Assembly: GCA_004154925.1 (NCBI GenBank)
Contig: QJNS01000050.1
Coordinates: 1 to 64,000 of the forward strand
From: Monosporascus cannonballus
Taxonomy: Eukaryota; Ascomycota; Sordariomycetes; Xylariales
Direction: 5' to 3'
Length of the DNA: 64,000 bases
Shown: positions 36,656 through 50,273 of the stretch, in pieces
Numbering within the stretch: the first letter of the stretch is position 1
Layout: each line of letters begins with the position of its first letter
Position numbers and translations under genes: made by a program
The notes under the pieces: generated by a model
The model's database searches: none
Told to the model about the DNA's origin: nothing
The model's input: the letters and a program-made list of their open reading frames with translations, nothing else

Positions 36656-37283
36656 ATATATGTGGATAGATGGTGCCTAGAGCGTCTAGAGTGGTGCACA
36701 TGGTGCTTAGAGCGCCTAGAGTGGTACACATGGGATGATAGATACAATAAATTACCTTTTATTTTCTTAGCTATATCGCCCGAGTTATGCGGATCAGTCA
36801 CCCGGCCTTTCTTTTCCACGCAGCAAGTATAACGCAATGCTGAGTTCGAGGTCTGTAGGCAATGGAACGCCATCAACTTTGAAATAAAATAAAAAGAAGA
36901 ATCAACCCATGCTTCTTGCTTAAAACAGGGGTTCGCACAAGCTTGATAAACAAATGCCCTAAATCGATCCGGAATTTAGAGGAGCGTGGACAGCTCCCTG
37001 GCCTATGAAATCACGGCTACAGTAAAATAAGCTCTCTTGGTCAGGGGTTATCGCTCTATCAGGGGCGTGGGTAGACCAGAAATTTAGCGGCCAATTGGGG
37101 AGGGGCTCCAAGGCTACGATAAGATGAGATAAGGAGCTTATCAATAGCTTTTTTTCTACAATCGCATCTTGCCCTTCTGCTGTCGCTTATCGATCGCATA
37201 TCAAATACATACAGGCGTCGGCGCGCAACACCGGAGCTGGGACTTGGTTCTTTTGCAACGCATCGCATACATAACTTTCCGAA
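36656..37283. other. Intergenic region between the GMC gene and SDA1
   Basis: Contains a 30-bp tandem duplication immediately after the GMC stop codon, then mildly AT-rich unique sequence and the SDA1 upstream region. No gene is seen. Confidence 0.5.
36671..36730. repeat. Two tandem copies of a 30-bp unit
   Basis: Units 36671-36700 and 36701-36730 begin TGGTGC and end TGG TGCACA or TGGTACACA. They differ at three positions, all transitions. Each unit contains CTAGAGCGTCTAG-type near-palindromes. It lies about 15 bp after the GMC oxidoreductase stop, so it is probably in its 3' UTR. Confidence 0.9.
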
Positions 37284-39593
37284 ATGGGGAAAAGGAAAGT
37301 CGCGGCCCTCGAGAAGGTCCAAGCAGACCTTCCCGGCCTTCAATACAAAATGCGAAGAGATCCCGAGTATGTTCTTTCCCCAGAGTAGTTGAGCAGAACT
37401 GACAGATGTGTTCCCAGAGACTACGAGAAAGAGTTCATCGAAGCCTGGAACCAATACGAAGCTGCCCACGATAAATTCATGGCTTCCCCGGTCAGTGCCG
37501 ACTCGAATGCGCTCATCAATTTCCACGACCTGATCGACTTGATTGCCCATGTAGCAGAGCTCTATCCCCAACACACCCACAGCTTCGCCCCTGGACTCAA
37601 AGCCATCCTCGTGCAACACCACACTGTATTAGAGCCGGGGTTGCGTGAGAAAGTGGTCAGCAGCTTAGTCCTCTTGCGCCGGAAGAATGTTATCGACTCG
37701 AGCGAACTTCTCACTACCCTGTTCCCTATCCTAATCTCAACCGGCAGCAAGACGTTACGGATGTTATTATTCCAAAAGATCTTGAGTGATCTCCGAAACT
37801 CCAACACCAAGGCCGTGAATCACCGCTTGAATCGGACTATGCAGACGGTTCTATTCAACTTAGTAACCGCAGACCGATCAGACCCCAAAGCTATCTGGGC
37901 TACGAAGATAGTTCGCGAGCTGTGGAAGCGACAAATCTGGACGGATGCGAGACCCGTCGAGATCATGAAGGAGGCGAGCTTAGCGGATAACGAGAAAGTC
38001 GCCGTGGCTGGTACGAGGTACTTCCTGGGCTCGGACCAGGATCGAGAAGAAGCAGATGATGACAGTAGCGAGGACGAGGGCGTCGACGTGAAAAAGATGA
38101 AGCACCAGATGCTCATAAACAAGAAGTCCAAGAAGAAGGCGAAGGCGCTAGAGAAGGCCAGAGACAAGCTAAAACGACAAGAACGGCGGAAAAACGCTCC
38201 CCACCCGCTCAACTTCTCGGCCTTGCATCTCCTTCATGATCCTCAGGGCTTTGCTGAGGCACTCTTTGAGAAGCACCTCTTGAACTCAAGGGCTAAGCTT
38301 GCTTTGGAGAGCAAGACCTTGATCTTACAGCTCGTCACTCGGCTTGTTGGACTCCACAAGCTGACATTAGTTCCGCTGTATTCATGGTTTATCAAATACC
38401 TTACGCCGCGGCAGGCATCAGTAACCTCATTCCTCGCCTCGCTAGCCCAAGCGACACATAACCTCGTCCCGCCAGATGTGCTGGAGCCGCTGATACAAAA
38501 GATCGCAAACGAATTTGTATCGGAAGCTGCAGCCTCGGAGGTAGCAGCGGCGGGCCTCAACGCTATTAGAGAGATCGCAGCGCGGCAGCCATTGGCTATG
38601 ACCGAAACCTTATTACAGGATTTGGTCCAATATCGTAAAAGCAAGGATAAGGGTGTCATGATGGCCGCAAGAGGGCTGCTATCACTCTATCGAGAAAAGG
38701 CTGCCGACATGCTTGCTAAGAAAGACCGCGGCAAGGACGCCAGCATGGGTCTTCGGACCGGTGAGCTTAAGCAGCAGAAATTCGGCGAAGAGGAGGTCGG
38801 GCAGATCGAGGGTCTGGAACTTCTGGCGAAGTGGAAAGAAGAGCAAAAGAAGCGGAAACGCGCAGAAAAGGGCTTGCCCGAAAATGCTGAAGACGGCGAA
38901 AAAGACGAGGAAGCCGAAGACGGATTCAATTCAAGCGATTGGGAAGTGGCGTCAAGCGACAGTGATTCTTCTGGGGAATGGATCAGAGTGAGCGACTCCG
39001 AAGACGAACCGGAACCGATCCCGAAGAAGCAAAAGATCAATTCTGAGGATCCAGAAGAAGAGGGGGACGACGGCGACAGTGATGATGATGGCCATGGCGA
39101 CGACGAACAGAATGCCGCTGACGAGGTGAAACGGCTCCAGAACCTCGCAATGACGCAGATCCTCACGCCGGCCGACCTGGCCAAGCTCCGGGAGCTGCAG
39201 ATGGAGGCGAAGCTCGACAAGGCGCTGGGCAATCGCAAGCGGCGGGAGGCGCTGGAGGCGCGGCACATGGACGAGGGCCTGACTGCGGAGCAGATCGAGG
39301 CGCCGGCGAAACTGCGCAAGAGCACCAAGGAGGAGCGGGTCGCCCTCGCGCGCGGGGGCAAGCCGGACCGCGAGGAGCACAAGTCGACGCAGGCGATCCG
39401 CAAGGCCAAGAAGGAGGCTGAGGGCAAGTCGACGACCAACCGCGAGAAGGCGCGCAAGAAGAACTTCCTCATGACCCTCGGCAAGGCCCGCGCCAAGAAC
39501 AAGCGCAGCCTCGTCGCCACCCGCAACGCCCTCAAGAATCACATCGAGAGGAGCAAGAGCGGCGGCCGGAGAAGGAACGGGAAGTCAAGGTGA
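37284..39593 (+). CDS. SDA1: Sda1, 60S ribosomal subunit biogenesis and export factor, 2 exons
   Basis: Nucleolar/nuclear protein needed for late pre-60S maturation and export, and through this for cell-cycle progression. Exon 1 (37284-37366) encodes MGKRKVAALEKVQADLPGLQ; a 51-nt intron (37367-37417, donor GTATGT, branch CTGAC) leads to exon 2 (37418-39593), reading PE then DYEKEF. The product has 752 residues. The N-terminal NUC130/133-type region contains LINFHDLIDLIAHVAELYP. The middle holds Lys-rich stretches (KKSKKKAKAL), then a long acidic tract (EEEGDDGDSDDDGHGDDE) around residue 590, and the conserved C-terminal SDA1 region rich in basic residues, ending in NHIERSKSGGRRRNGKSR. The acidic and basic tracts are typical for the family. 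Confidence 0.94.
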
Positions 39594-40586
39594 TAGGGAT
39601 GGGGGTGGGGACGGGATGGGACATAGGTAGTTACCTATGCAGTTGGCGTACGGTGCTAATAATCAAGGAAACAGATGGGCCATGGATGGCATGGTATGTC
39701 TCCGTCCACACCACTCTTGTTGCGTAGTGATAGGACCGGTTTTGCAACGGGTGTAATGGCTTCAGCTGACGAGGGCACTCAAGGTAAGGGAGTGATTGAG
39801 CCCCTATTTCTAGTATATGTTGGCTCTGCATCACAAGCCACTGGTTGTCTGCCTGGCGCGTAGTCTACTCACAAACGGCTTTATACACTTCTTGGTGCCA
39901 GAACACTCATGGCTCGTGTAAGCCTATGGCCGTTTCGACATATCCGCATCTCTTCTTCATTAAGATAAATCATAGTGCTATCCCGACTTCTAGACCAAGA
40001 TGTGAAAGAATCACCCAGAAATGCTCATCATTAAGCTCATGGAAATGCAGACCTAGCTTGGCACATACTGTCTAAGATCCGAATATTCGTTATTGAATCA
40101 TCAAAATAAAGACACATCCTGGTTAAAGATTTCAAGAGAGGGCTGCCGCAGACATCGGCAATGTCTCGGGCCTGCGTATACACCCCTTACGAGTGGAAAA
40201 TCACCAGCAACATAGGTTATGCAGATCCCAGCCAACATTGCTAGCAACACGGCCACGGCAAGATATTGGTCGGACAATCGATCGGTCCCGGACAAGGATG
40301 CCGAGCAGTGAATGCGCGAGAAATCCGACGCTCCTGGTGACCTCGGGGACCTAGTGGTTCCAATGCACGCTCGTCTCCATCGCCGTCGCCGGGATCAATC
40401 TTCGGCAGTCTACAGTCGTGAGAGCCCCGATAAAAGAGTCCTAAGCCCGCGACTTGATCCGCCTGACAGTCCCCGCCCTCCTGTTGGCGTTCCCAGGGCT
40501 AGCGGGAATAAATGGGGGTTGGTTTTTCGAAAAATGCGGGGACGTAATTGCAGCCACCATTTGGGTGGCCGGTACCTGGTTTCGGC
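39594..40586. other. Intergenic region between SDA1 and the second transposon block
   Basis: About 1 kb of unique sequence with normal composition. A minus-strand frame at 40101-40295 has one hydrophobic stretch but no known domain, and a plus-strand frame at 40312-40632 looks like chance. A short palindrome CCACCATTTGGGTGG lies at about 40555-40570. The TIR of the piggyBac-like element starts at 40587. Confidence 0.45.
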
Positions 40587-42768
40587 TTATCCGACGGAGG
40601 GCCATAGGGAGTTAGTTGCAACAATTTTTTAGTGGGCCAATTAGCCTAGAACAGCAACTAAGCCCACTAAAGCTCCACTAAGTTGCGCTACTTCACAGAA
40701 ACGTATGTGCGGGGGTGTTCCAAATATCGACGTCAACGATATTGCTGTCTTTTCCTTCCGTTCAACACCGGGTTTCCTACCAATTTTCGGTACAAAATCA
40801 GGCCAAAAATGGGCCCGAAGCGGAAAGCTGCAAACGTTGAAATAGAATCACAAATTCCAGCTGTACAGCTGGACCCTGATGCGTATGAAAAAGACCTTAC
40901 AGATGAAAGCATTTTCCGCCTTAACGTGCCACCTAATCCGTTAGTTGGGACTTATTTTGAGCCATTAGTTATCGATAAACGTAAGGTTTAAGTAAGGCCG
41001 TTGTTACTTATTTTGTTAAGGCTATTTCTTTTTTTTATGTTACCTTAATTAGTTAAGAAATAGGTTTAATGGATAAATAATTATAAGCTCGAATAGGAAA
41101 AGGAAAAGCCAGGTTCCCGCGGTTACCAATAATACGATACGTATGTTGAAAAATTATATCTGTTTTTCTTTACCTTAATTTATATGTATGATCATAAGGA
41201 AACGTTAATCGATTCGTATTGGATAGGTTCGAGCTTTTTACCGTATTACCCGATTATTGGCTTTTTTTTCCGGGATTGATAACAAGTTATTTATCGCCGG
41301 TTTCGGATCTGGAATTAAAAATATTAACCTAGGTTACCTTTCGAACGTTATGATAAATGGGCTAAATGGATATAAAAGAAAATACTTAAGCTTTACGTTC
41401 CAGGGTTCAATATTAATATAAATAAATATATTATAAGGTATAACGGCAAATCGCCTTTTAATACCACGATTCCGAATAAAGCCGATAATACCGGCTTTAA
41501 GGCCTGGGTCCTGGCTTATTATGGACTATTCGTAGTATAAATAGGCCATTATCCAGGCAAATGCGGCGGTCCTGTAAATATTCTACGGTTAAAAATTAGA
41601 AAAATCGACAAAAAAGGCGACGATTTATTAAATCCAATTTAACGTATGGTAATTTATCTTGTGGATAAGTTTCGGAATATTTATAACCTTCCGTATTATA
41701 TATTCCTTAATAACCTTTTTTTTGTTATAACTGTTTTTGCAGTTATGCGACAGGGGATTGGTAATAACAAATATAACCCGAAAAAGGTCCGGAATGGCGA
41801 AGTAACTAATTAATCAAAAATAATAGGAACCGCCCGAAAAAGAAATAAAATAACGAAGTAATTTGTTAATTTGAAAAAGGTTAAAGGCGTTTTTTTGCTA
41901 TATAACCAAGTTATGGAATTTCCAACGCCTAATAACAAGGTAAATTAAGTTATTTGGGCTAATAATTTTATCGCTTTACTTCTTAATATTAGGTGGACGG
42001 CGAAAGAACGGATTCCATTAGTTCGGAAAAAGCCCAAAGTAAAAAGCAAATATAAGATTTTTGCTCGTAATTTTTTCGGAAATCAAACAGAAAAAACAAT
42101 TATAATATTTCGAGTTACTTATGAATATAACCTTAATATGAACGGCATTAATTTCGGTAATTAGCGAAGGTTTAAATTTAAATAGGATTATAACTTTCGG
42201 CGTAATATAACGCAAGTTTTTATATATAACTTCTTGCTTTACGTTATCGTCAGTAATTACTTTCTTTTGCAGAAATAGGGGAATCCATTATGGAAAATTT
42301 ATAGAAACGCTATGTCTTTTCGAAAAGCACTTGTTAATAAGGATATTCGACATTTCGGGTCACTTTTTAACGGTTGCTAAAGAACTTCGGAGAACTTATT
42401 CCGTACTAGTAATATGGAAATCCCTGCAAATTAGCATTATAGAGTTTTAAGGAAATCCGCTTTAAGGTATTAGGCTTGTTTAAGGCATTTTTATCGTGGT
42501 ACGCGGCGATTAGGGCTTCAGGTTGCAGGTGATGGTATTGTGAATCGGCAGCGAGCCCGATAAATAACGTCTCGTTGTACGGAATGTGATATAGCGATTT
42601 GTAATAACGACCGGTGTTGGTACTTGTATCATAGCGCGAGATAAGGTGTGCCTAAAGGTAGCTTTTCCTGCCGAAGTTGATTGGTTAGTGTGGGCGAATA
42701 AAAATTGGGAGCTGCCCACTTTCAGAAAAAATTGTTAGCGCTACGCCTTATGGCCCTCCGTCGGATAA
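40587..42768 (+). mobile_element. piggyBac-like DNA transposon, RIP-damaged, with TIRs
   Basis: The 2.2-kb element is bounded by inverted repeats: the left end starts TTATCCGACGGAGGGCCATA, and the reverse complement of the right end reads the same to that point. A second shared block, AACAATTTTTT, lies 15 bp further in and is followed by AGTGGGC on both sides, giving TIRs of about 45 bp. The outer TTAT..ATAA is palindromic, so the target duplication could be TA or four bases; the usual TTAA is not seen intact. Remains of a piggyBac-type transposase lie on the plus strand. The first 200 and last 250 bp keep normal composition, while the middle is AT-rich and full of stops. Confidence 0.8.
40809..42644 (+). 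pseudogene. piggyBac-like (DDE_Tnp_1_7) transposase relic
   Basis: An intact N-terminal piece runs from ATG 40809 to the stop at 40989 (MGPKRKAANVE to LVIDKRKV, 60 residues). After that the frame is broken by many TAA/TAG stops, as expected when RIP converts CAA/CAG. A middle segment at about 41440-41530 still reads TTIPNKADNTGFKAWVLAYYG, matching the catalytic-core block of fungal piggyBac transposases (TIPNKP..GFK.WVL...G). The C-terminus at about 42575-42644 keeps a Cys-rich finger: SRCTECDIAICNNDRCWYLYH, then a stop, as in the family. It spans about 610 codons and is non-functional. Confidence 0.75.
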
Positions 42769-42774
42769 AACGTA

Positions 42775-45700
42775 ATAATTATAAATATTTAAATAATATT
42801 AATTAAAATTATTAATATATTTTTTATTTATTAAATTCGTTATTTTTATTAATTTTTAATTCGTTAAGCTTTATACGGGACATTAATTTGTTTTAATCCA
42901 GATTAATTATATGCCGTAATAAATATATAGTAAATTTTTTTAACTGGGAAAATTAACAGAATTTTATATTGCGCGATTTGAATTATAATTTATTGCGGTT
43001 ATTAGCAAATTATCTTTTTAATTTATAGCCTTTAATTTACGACGCCGGACTAGAATTTTTTAAATTTTATTTTCCGTTTTTTTTGAATTCGTTATATTAG
43101 CTTTTAAAATATTTTTATTTTTTTAACCCTTAAAATACCTTAGTTCGGGTCGAATAACTGGGGTGGGGGATTAATTATATAAGTAAATAAATAATGTAAA
43201 TAATTTTTTGCCAATATTAAAAAAGTTATTTTTTCGCCATTAATATTGTTGTTCCGGCGTCCGTTTTTCTTTAAATATTAATTCGAAACGTTTAGGATCC
43301 CGGATTTATAATAAAGTTTTATTAATTACGTTTTGTAATTTTGTTTTTTTATAATTTGGATTAGTATCTGTCGGCGTACGGTCTTAATTAATATTTTTCG
43401 AAGCCGCCCGTATACTTTGTTATTATTTTGTTAAAGATTTTAATGGTTATTTCTTTTTCGAACTGGGGCTTTTTGGTTCCCTTAGTAAAAGTTGACGGCC
43501 GGATTTAGGTTTTTTCCCTTTGCCGCATTTTCCCTTTGTCGGTATAACTGGGTCCCCGGCTGGTTCTAGGGATTTCTTTGTTTTTTCTCCGGCTGGTTCT
43601 AGGAATTCCTTTGTATTAAAATTTTATATAAATATAATAATAATCGGATATTCCGGGTAACCGCCGAAATCCTTAATATTAATACCGAATATATTGCAAT
43701 ATTTAAAAATTTAATTTTTATACAAAATTATTTGCTTAATAATTAATTATGTAAAATTACGGATTTTTTTTTCGTTTAATATTATAAAAATAATATTTAT
43801 ATAATAAATATTATATGATATATTACGGTTTTATATTTTTTTTAATCGGGACCATAAAAGTATTATATTTTTAATATTATTTATATTATGTAAATCGTTA
43901 TAAATTATAAATTTCCGAAAACGGTTAACGGTTTAAATTATATAATTTTTTAAAAAATATATATTAATTAAATTTATAATATAAAAATATTTATTTCGTA
44001 ATTTTAAAAATTTATTATTTAATAATTTGTATTATTTATATTAATAATTTTATTATTATATTTTAATATAAGGAAAAAAACGAATAATATTATATATTAT
44101 TTAATAATTTTTTCGGAATTTAATAAAAACGAAATTTAAAAATTATTAAAATATATAAATATATTTTTTATTAATATTTTATAAATTATATATATATAAT
44201 CGATATTCCGGAATATTTATTTAAATATTATTCCGAAAATAATATAAATAAAATATATATTAATATATATATATAACGGTAAATAATTTACGTTTTTTGG
44301 TATATAATAATAAAATTTACTTTATAAAAACCTTAAATATTAAAATTTTATTAAGTAATTATTTAATTTAAGGAAAATTTATTTTATAAATTAAGGTAAA
44401 ATTTGGAAAAATAATATATATAATAAAAAATAAAATACGGAAAATAATACCGTAATTAATATAATTTATATTAAAAATTAATTTAACGTTATTATGCTTT
44501 TTATATATATTTTTATTTTTTATTAAATCGTTATATATTTTTTAAATATAATTATTATATTTTATTTTATTAAATAGCGGTAATATTATTATAATAATTA
44601 TATAATATTAAATATATATAAATAAATAATTATAATTAAAAAACTTAATAATATTATAAATTTATTAATATAAATTCGGCTTAATTAAAATTAAAAATAT
44701 AAAAAAATTATAAAATATAAAAAATAAAATAAAATTTATATATTAAATAATTACCGAATATATTATTAATATAAATAAAAAATATATAAATATTTATAAT
44801 ATAAAAATAAAGTTTACGGATAATTAATAAATTATAAAAATATTTTAAAATAATATATATAATTAAAATTAAAATTTATATAAATTTTAAAATTATGTAA
44901 TTATAAATATATAAATTATTAAATTTATATAAATTATTTAATATAAAAAAAATTAACGTTATTTTTTTATAACGAAATAATAATATATAAAAAAAAAACC
45001 TAATATTTATATATAAATTATATAAAATTTATATTTTATTATAAATTTTGTAATATAATTTATAAAATTATTTCGATTAAATATATATTAAATATAATTA
45101 TTATAATTATTTAATATATAATTAATATTATTTATTTAATTATAATTTTTTATAATTTTAAATATTTATTATATTTTAATATATAATATTATATTATTTA
45201 AAATATATAATATTATATTATTTATAATATAATAATTATTAATTAATTTTTTTTATTTAATATTTAAAATTTATATTATAATATATATTTTTATATATTT
45301 TACGATATTATAAAAGGTAAATAATTTTTTTATCGATATAATAAAGATAATTTCCGTTATAATTCCCGATAATATATTTTAAATACTTTTAAAAAACCTT
45401 ATTTACTCGGTTAAAGGAATTAGATTTATTAATAATATTCCCGAAAAATAATTTGCCCTTAAAAATAATTTTAAGGACGGATAATAAGATTTCGGATTAA
45501 AAAATAACCGGAATTAGTATTAAAATAATTTGCAAAAAAATAAAACCGACGGCGTAATCCTAATTAAAATATTTTCGTATTAATTAAGTAATATTTAATT
45601 ATTTTAAAATATAAAATATTTTTTATGGAAAATATATATTATATATAATTAATTCCAAATATTAAATATATATTATAAGGTTATATTAATATGGCGGAAA

Positions 45701-48700
45701 ATTTTAAAAAAAAATAAATATTTTATGTTTTAATATTAATGCAAATATATATTAATTAGGAAAATCTTATAATTATTAAAAATTTATAAATTTAATAATA
45801 TTACGAAAAATTTATATTACGAATAAAATTTTTTATTACGGAAAAATATAATATTTATATAAATATTAAATATTAATAATATAATTCGGAATATTTTCCG
45901 TAATAATAATTAATAAAATAAAATTTATATTATAATAAATTATACCGGCTTTATAAATTATTAAATTATTAAATTAATTACGGATTTTCGATTAATTACG
46001 GTTTTCGTAATTTAACGAAAAAATATATAAATTAAATATTATATAAATAATACGAAAAAAAATTTTATAATTTTATAAACCGGGTAATTTAATTAAAAAA
46101 TATATATTATATAATTATTTTATACATATTATAATTTACGGAATTATACGGGTAATAAATATACAAATTACGTTTAAAAATATGGCAAAAAACTTTTATA
46201 TATAATTTTTTAAATATTTGGCATTATTATATAATTTAAATAAAAATTTTTAAAAAAATTTAAATATAAATATTACGTTTAAAACGAATAAGATTTTGGA
46301 ATTCGAAAACGTAAAAGGAATTATTAATATATAAGTTATAATAATATATAAAAAAAATAAAATAAAGGGAAAAAATTTTAAAAAGTATTTAAAAATATTA
46401 ATTAATAAATTAATTATAAACAGGGTATATAAGTTAATCCGAAATTATATGTTATTTTTAATTATAAATAATACGATATTTTTATATAATTTTACGAAAA
46501 ATAAAATTTTCGAACGGAATATAATTAATTAAGATTATATAAATTATAAATTAAATTATTTATATTAATTTCGTTAATAATTATATTATATATTATATTG
46601 TAAAATATTAATTTTTTATTTATAATATATTATTAAAAATAAATAAATTATATTAATATAATAATTAAATAATTATAATAATATATAAAATAATTCCGAA
46701 ATTAATTAATTAAAATTATATAAATAATAAAATTATATTAATATTAAAATTATAATATAAGTATTATATTATTTATAGGAAAATACAAAATAATAAAAAA
46801 ATAAAAAATTATATTAATAATTTTTTTTATTCGATAAATTTTTATTTTGCTTATTTAATAATAACGAAAATAATAACGAACCGCTTTAATTAAGATTATT
46901 AATTAAGTTATCGATAATTTGTATTATGGGATTATAATTTTTTCCGTATATAAGATATTACGGTTATCCAAAACCAAATTATCCTTAATAAATTCGGTAT
47001 TAAAAATTTTTTAAGTAATTATATTAAAGTTATTTATAAATTAATTTTTATTTTTTTGCCATATTTAACTAATTAAGTTTATTTACGTTATTCATAATGG
47101 GTACGGTATTATTAAAATTAATAAGTTTAATTTTTATAATTTTACGGTTTACAGCCTAAATATTTTCGGAATTTTAATTATTTTTTTTAATCCGAAATAA
47201 ATATTCCTTAATAAATTAGAAATTCCGAAACAGAAAATAGGCGCGTTTAAGGATTTTGTTATAAAAGTCCCGAATAACGTAATATTTATTTTATAAAAAA
47301 ACATAATAAGCATAAAATTTGCATTATAAGAATATATGATATTTAATTAAAAACGAATTTTAGAAAAAATAATATTAATATTATATATATTGTTTTTCGA
47401 CCGGCGGAATTCGCCAATAACCCATAAATTATAATGTTTGCCCTTTCGATATAAATATTTTTTATAATTTTTTTGAATTTTATTAAAATTAAATTTAATG
47501 TTAAGATTAAATTAATAAGTATTTAATTTAATATTATAGGATATAATATCCAATTAAAATAAAATATTTTTTTGCCGTAATTAAATTAACCGGCCTTATA
47601 AAAAAAATAATAATATCGGTATTAACCGTTTAATGTAATTAATATTATTATATTATATAATATATAAAAAATATAAATAAATCTAGGTTTTTTTAAAAAA
47701 AACGGTAATAATTTCGAAATTTTTTATTAATAAAAGCGGTATTAATTAATAATTAGGTATTATTTTTAATAAAGTTAAAAATTATCGTCTTATAAAATAT
47801 CGGCCGTATTAAAAATATTTCCGGTTTTGTAATAATCCAATAAAAAGGCTTTATTTGGTACGTTTTGATTAAAACCGTACCGTTTAAAAAATAATATATA
47901 TAAATTATATTTCCGAATTAAAAAATAAAATATTTATGAATTATCCGTTAAGTTATTTATATTATTAGGTAACGTATTATTAACAAATAATAATAAAAAG
48001 TTTTCGTCGGAAAAATCTTTATTTATTAATATGTTTTAATTAAAATCCCGCGATATTTCCTTTATTTATCTGGTATAACCAAGATATTTAGAAATTACGT
48101 TATATGCGATAAATTCAAATTCGGCGACGGTTAACCGGAAGTATATATATTTTATAAATTCGGTAAATTCGGTTTTCGAAAAAAGGTTTTCGATTAAGGT
48201 ATTTCGGGAAACTTTATATACGATAAATATTTTTGTTATAAATAGTTTATATCGGATATATAATTCCTATAAAAATAACGTAAATATACGAACATTATAT
48301 ATATGAAAAATAAAAAAATTCGAAAAAGTAAAATTTCGGCGATTTCTGATATAATTACGTTATTTTATTTAAAAATTAACGATCCGTTTTTAAAATTATT
48401 TATATTTTATATATTCCGGTTATATTATCGGGTTAATAAGTACATATAAATATAAGCAAAAAATTTATTTATATATAAAATAAAATAGGAATAAGAAAAA
48501 ATTACCGTTTTTTATTTTATAAATCGGTTATTTCGGTTTGATTAATTTATATTTTCCGAATATAACTAGTTATTTTTTGATTTTTATATATAAAATAAAA
48601 ACGTTCCGAAAACCGATAGGATTATTTTTTTTTAAATTTATATATCCTTTAGAAAAATTTTTAATAAACGTTATAAGTACCGTCGATAATATCTTTATTT

Positions 48701-50273
48701 TCGTTAATTATATTTAACGAAATTAAATAACGTTTATTATACGAAATACGTTTTAATTTAAAAAAGTTAAGGAATTTTTATTTATTACGTTTATAAAATA
48801 TATTAATAAAAGTAAAGAATAAAATCCGGATAATATTAATTACGAATTAATAAGAAATATTAAGCGTTATTAAATATTATTATAATATTTTATAAAATTA
48901 TTTTATTTTATAATATTAATTAGGCCGGAATATAAATTATTTTAATTTTTCTTTAAGAATACGGTTATAATAACGGGTAAAAATAATAATAATATTTTGC
49001 ATAATAATATTATATCGAAACATTATATTATAAATATATTTTTAAATATTAAAGTTATTATATCAAAATATAATATCGTTTTATTATACCTAATTATAAA
49101 ACGTAATTTATTTTAATTAAAATTATATAATTATAAAGGAATTAATACGGTTATTTTAATTTTTTCCGTTAACCGAATTATATTTTTATTTAACGTATAA
49201 TAATTTTCGTAAATACTTAACCTTTTTAATATATTAATATTATTCCGTAATAAATCCGAAAATAATAAAAACATACCTAATAAATAAGGTAAATAATTGC
49301 CGTTAATTTTAGAAATTATCTTATTTATAATAATTAGGATTATAAAAAATATATAAAAATATTCAAATTATTATTATTATAAAACCGTTTCGTTTTTTTA
49401 TTTTATATTATATAATTATTATTTTTTCCTAAAATATATAATTATATGGTTTAAAAGTTTAAATTAATTAAGGGTAAACGTTTTTATAAAGTATTAACCC
49501 TTATTTAAGGTAATATAAATTATTTTAATTTCAAATAATATTTTTTTCGGCAGGCGACAAAATTTAAACCTTTTTGCGAAAATTACAAATTTCCCGTATA
49601 ATGTATTATGGTATTTGCGTATAACGGAATTCTAATTAACCGGAATCAGAAATTTTTGTTAACTTTTATATATTAATAATTTTTCGCGTATTTGTTTTTT
49701 TAAAACGTTAATTAATCGGTTAATCCGAATGGTCGAATTAATAACTCGGCCTAAATCGTCGTAAAGAACTTAATTATAAATAAAACTTTTAAACGTTATA
49801 TTAATTTTTTTATATTAATGCCAGAAATTTAAGGTACGCGTACGTATATTTTGTTCTAAGGGCGTAACCCGGTAAAACTGGGAAAATTCGGATTTATCGT
49901 ATTTTGAAAAGGGGGGTAATAACGTGACGGGCTCGGGCTACAGCTATTATACGCGTTACGGTTTAAAAGTAATAAATAGGTCCTAATTAAAACCAGAATA
50001 ATATTGATAATAAGTTATGGCAAAAATAACAATATATATATATATATATTTATAAAAAAATGTTTTATTATTAAGTTATTACGGATTTTCGTTTCTTTAA
50101 AAAAACAAATATATTAAACGAAGCCGTTTTTACGTAATTATAACTTAGGCCTCGTTAGCTCGTTACGGGGATTTAGGATTTAATTGGTTAATATTTAGCG
50201 TTGTGGAGCGGTACTTAAGTAACTTTGAAGAAATTGGGAAAACGAGCCAGGGAGGCCTGAGCTAGCTGAGGTA
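42775..50273 (-). mobile_element. 7.5-kb dispersed repeat, copy B (less mutated, unclassified)
   Basis: Second copy of the repeat at 22072-29517; it starts only six bases after the piggyBac-like TIR. It keeps more G+C than copy A in places. On the minus strand, about 43440-43625 reads a basic segment with a duplicated KEFLEP/KKSLEP motif (a direct repeat of about 33 bp, CCGGCTGGTTCTAGG), and about 49500-49980 and 47690-47890 read with stops that mostly could derive from CAA, CAG or TGG. I therefore infer transcription from right to left. No known transposase, reverse transcriptase or helicase motif could be recognised. Domain identification would need a de-RIPped consensus of more copies. Confidence 0.78.
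50144..50263. repeat. Inverted repeat in the GC-normal end of copy B
   Basis: Arms 50144-50164 and 50241-50263 are imperfect reverse complements (CTtaGGCCTCgttaGCTCGTT against CTcaGGCCTCcctgGCTCGTT). The same hairpin-capable block ends copy A. On the inferred coding strand it would be the 5' leader. Confidence 0.7.

Noticed and set aside
38687..39542. Minus-strand frames of 282 and 196 codons over SDA1
   Set aside because: Ser-rich or Leu-rich shadows of the acidic and basic tracts of SDA1.
40101..40295. Minus-strand 64-codon frame with a hydrophobic segment
   Set aside because: One hydrophobic stretch alone, no domain, no expected neighbours; likely chance.
42510..42719. Minus-strand 69-codon frame at the end of the piggyBac-like element
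   Set aside because: The plus strand at the same place encodes the Cys-rich transposase C-terminus, which explains the preserved composition.
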